A stretch of DNA of 64,000 bases. Origin: Vulcanisaeta thermophila (lineage in GTDB: Archaea; Thermoproteota; Thermoprotei; Thermoproteales; Thermocladiaceae). Below are positions 62,160 to 64,000 of this stretch, piece by piece. Both the position numbers and the translations under genes were made by a program. The notes below the pieces were generated by a model. It was not told where the DNA came from, did no database searches, and worked only from the letters and a program-made list of their open reading frames with translations. Within the stretch, counting starts at the first letter, position 1. Every line of letters starts with the position of its first letter. The DNA lies in the NCBI RefSeq assembly GCF_001748385.1, contig NZ_BCLI01000001.1, positions 62,001 to 126,000 on the forward strand, written 5' to 3'.

Positions 62160-62606
62160 ATGTCAAGCACAGGCAGTGAATCCAGCGAGAAGAGGACCGT
62201 GACCATTAGGGGTTTAAGTAGTGACATTTACGAGAGGGTGAGTAGGCTGGCCAGGGAGACGGGGACCACGGTGGGTGAGATAGTCAATGAGGCCCTGAGG
62301 AGGTACATATCAACCCTAGAGCACGTCTCAAGCTTCATAGACAACTTAATAAGGCAGGGAAACGTGGTTGTCATAAGCGGCGTTAACTCACTAACAGTGA
62401 CCAAGATGGACCTGGAAACCCTGGATAAGCCCGTGATCTTCAGGGACATGGATGAGCTGGTCTTTGCGGATGACGTGACCAACGACCTAATCAAGGATAA
62501 GGTGGCTAGGATAGTCAATGTGAACACAGTCTACGTACCCAAGACAGTCTCCACATTATTAATAGCCTCCAAGTCCGAGTTAGTCCGTAAGATCGTGCCT
62601 AAATAA
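62160..62606 (+). CDS. Ribbon-helix-helix (CopG-like) regulator with extra C-terminal domain
   Basis: 148 aa from ATG 62160; upstream in-frame ATG at 62109 is rejected because the GCTTAAATA box (62122-62130) falls after it. The ribbon is KRTVTIRGLSSDIYERV, with helices SRLARETGTTVGEIVNEALRRYI, as in CopG/Arc proteins. The remaining 85 residues (VVVISGVNSLTVTKMDLETL...) are not recognised and may sense a ligand. Confidence 0.82.
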   Translation: MSSTGSESSEKRTVTIRGLSSDIYERVSRLARETGTTVGEIVNEALRRYISTLEHVSSFIDNLIRQGNVVVISGVNSLTVTKMDLETLDKPVIFRDMDELVFADDVTNDLIKDKVARIVNVNTVYVPKTVSTLLIASKSELVRKIVPK

Positions 62607-62643
62607 AATAACACTAAAATAATCCCCCCTGAGTTAAAAATCG

Positions 62644-63561
62644 ATGAAGGTTTTGATTGTTGGCGTTGGTAGGATGGGGCAAAACCACATAAAAACCCTC
62701 CTGGAACTGAAGAGGGAGAACCTGGTATCAGCAATTTACGCGCATGATGTGGACCCCGCGAAGCTTGAGCAGGCAAGGAGAATGGGCGTTGACGCGGTCT
62801 TCCCAAGGCTTATTGACGCAATAAACCAAAGACCTGATCTGGGGATTGTGGCGGTCCCCACACAGTATCATTATAGGGTCTCCCTGGAATTAATAAAGTA
62901 CATGGACCTACTCATTGAGAAGCCCATAACGGACAACCTAAATGATGCACTATCACTTTATAACGAGGCCAGGAGGCAGGGTAGGGTGGTGATGGTGGGG
63001 CATGTGGAGAGGTTCAACCCCACGTATGTTTCATTATCCAGTGAGTTGAGGGGTAAGGACGCCATATACCTGGAAACCATAAGGATTGGGAAACCCGCAG
63101 GTGACCTGGCGAGTTACGGCAATGTGTTGGTGGACTTGGCGATACATGACGTGGACCTGGCCCTGGACATAGTGAAGCCCGACGTGGTGAGCATAGACCA
63201 CGCGCGGCTACTTAATCAACCAGTAACAACGGCCCTCTCAATAATGAGCTTCGACGACGTGCCGGTTGTGGATTATGTATCGTGGGATTACGACAATAGG
63301 GTTAGGACACTCAAGGTGGTAACCACCAGGGACTACTACGAGGCGGACCTACTCAATAATTACATGGTGCATGGTGAGTCCAGGAGTAAGGTTCAGGGAA
63401 TGGAGCCCCTAAAGCGTGAGTTGCTGCATGCCATAAAGGTGGTAAAGGGCATTGAAAAACCCATCGTGGGTATTGAGGAGGGCATAAGGGCGCTGGCAGT
63501 CATTGATGGCATAATGAGGGGTGTGAGGAAAATAGAACTGAATGCACTATTTGGGCTATGA
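62644..63561 (+). CDS. Gfo/Idh/MocA-family oxidoreductase
   Basis: 305 aa. Rossmann motif VGVGRMGQNH, then DVDPAKLEQARRMG, AVPTQYHYR, LLIEKPI and VVMVGHVERFNP, with the C-terminal oxidoreductase domain containing DLAIHDVDLALDI. It acts on a sugar or cyclitol substrate with NAD(P); substrate unknown. Its end overlaps the convergent neighbour by 6 nt. Confidence 0.9.
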   Translation: MKVLIVGVGRMGQNHIKTLLELKRENLVSAIYAHDVDPAKLEQARRMGVDAVFPRLIDAINQRPDLGIVAVPTQYHYRVSLELIKYMDLLIEKPITDNLNDALSLYNEARRQGRVVMVGHVERFNPTYVSLSSELRGKDAIYLETIRIGKPAGDLASYGNVLVDLAIHDVDLALDIVKPDVVSIDHARLLNQPVTTALSIMSFDDVPVVDYVSWDYDNRVRTLKVVTTRDYYEADLLNNYMVHGESRSKVQGMEPLKRELLHAIKVVKGIEKPIVGIEEGIRALAVIDGIMRGVRKIELNALFGL

Positions 63562-63960
63562 AAAATCAAGGAGGGAGGGAGTCCTGACTAGGTATTTCCG
63601 CGCCAGTTCCAAAGCCCAATTGGGTAATTCATGCCTCCTAATAACCTCATCCACCAAGTCCTCAACCTCATCACAAACCTCATCAACACCCAACTGCTCA
63701 CGACAAAGCTTAACAAGGTACTTACTCCTAGCCTCAAAAAGTGCGTGATCCATGGCCACACGGTTACAATCATGGTCGTAAGTCCAACCCCTACGAAAAT
63801 CCCTCAAATGAAGAAACAAGTGAGCCGCGACTCTGCCCAGATCCATGGCGCCGGGGCTGACGTAAACACCCTCATTAACCGCATAACACGACCTACGACC
63901 CATGTAAATATTAACCATACAATCAACAACAACGTAGGGAGAGAAATAAGCATAAACCAT
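63556..63960 (-). CDS. Hypothetical protein
   Basis: 134 aa, not recognised. Residues to note: YAYFSPYVVVDCMVNIYMGRRSCYAV at the N-terminus, and the helical HLFLHLRDFRRG, DHALFEARSKYLVKLC and LVDEVIRRHELPNWALEL. Several Cys and His (HDCNR, LCREQ, VCDEV). No membrane segment. GC content and codon use match neighbours, so likely a real gene. Confidence 0.6.
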   Translation of the reverse strand: MVYAYFSPYVVVDCMVNIYMGRRSCYAVNEGVYVSPGAMDLGRVAAHLFLHLRDFRRGWTYDHDCNRVAMDHALFEARSKYLVKLCREQLGVDEVCDEVEDLVDEVIRRHELPNWALELARKYLVRTPSLLDFS

Positions 63961-64000
63961 AAAATAACAGCTAATAGGCTAAATCACCACCCCTCCAAAC

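Noticed and set aside
1-64000. tRNA genes, rRNA genes, CRISPR arrays, insertion sequences, att sites
   Set aside because: I looked for GGTTCRA T-loops in the gaps, for regularly spaced repeats and for transposase motifs and found none; introns in archaeal tRNAs could hide one, but gaps are too short.
63961-64000. Possible further minus-strand gene at the right edge
   Set aside because: Only 40 nt remain and no frame can be judged.

Overview
The window is archaeal and looks like a hyperthermophilic crenarchaeon of the Thermoproteales, most plausibly near Vulcanisaeta or Caldivirga. Grounds: archaeal information-processing genes throughout (aIF1A, NMD3, SRP54, uS2, uS10, L34e, aIF2-gamma, EF-1alpha, archaeal LeuRS, Trm10); archaeal metabolism (mevalonate kinase, IorAB, Mo-hydroxylase, MEMO, creatininase family); TATA-like boxes about 26 nt upstream of many ATG or GTG codons, implying leaderless mRNAs; and a very short RNase P RNA of the 'type T' form, described from Pyrobaculum, Caldivirga and Vulcanisaeta. 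There are no rRNA or tRNA genes, CRISPR arrays, insertion sequences or phage genes. Genes are packed tightly, often overlapping.

Layout. 1-5.6 kb: an electron-transfer operon holding the 3' part of a tandem HdrA-HdrA-MvhD fusion, an HdrC-HdrB fusion and EtfA/EtfB. 5.6-15.9 kb: mostly minus-strand housekeeping (aIF1A, NMD3, SRP54, a KaiC-like ATPase with Tyr/Asn/Gln-rich tails, a PIN-PilT ATPase, mevalonate kinase, a divergent IorA paralogue), with a plus-strand HtrA protease and a phosphodiesterase. 15.9-22.6 kb: secreted or membrane functions: a large membrane-anchored zinc metallopeptidase, an ABC exporter and a thermopsin-like secreted protein. 22.8-31.9 kb: creatininase family, MBL hydrolase, enolase, uS2, MEMO, CMP kinase, L34e, Trm10, a TatD-like hydrolase, a thioredoxin and a protein with a natural run of six histidines. 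32-40 kb: glutamine synthetase, LeuRS, CBS protein, orphan Cas4-like nuclease, pyruvate kinase. 40-43.6 kb: membrane proteins, a Lys-rich micro-ORF, RNase P RNA, aIF2-gamma and a PIN protein. 43.7-51.5 kb: a Mo-hydroxylase operon with its maturation and assembly neighbours (XdhC, MoaB, CoxG) plus peroxiredoxin, VKOR and an MFS carrier. 51.5-64 kb: EF-1alpha/uS10, a paired M16 peptidase, an amino-acid permease relic, IorAB, an S-layer-like protein, an RHH protein and a Gfo/Idh oxidoreductase.

Non-coding content that protein-gene annotation would miss: RNase P RNA (41599-41818, minus) with terminal helix and promoter; three box C/D guide sRNAs, all minus strand, at about 14278-14334, 53262-53320 and 58924-58980, each with correctly spaced C/D'/C'/D boxes and a promoter-like box; several inverted repeats at promoters (glnA, eno/MBL, peroxiredoxin); and a GC-rich hairpin RNA candidate at 43573-43622.

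Best candidates for new biology: the HdrA-tandem/MvhD + HdrCB + EtfAB cluster as a possible flavin-based electron-bifurcating complex in a non-methanogen, and the KaiC-like ATPase with prion-like low-complexity tails.
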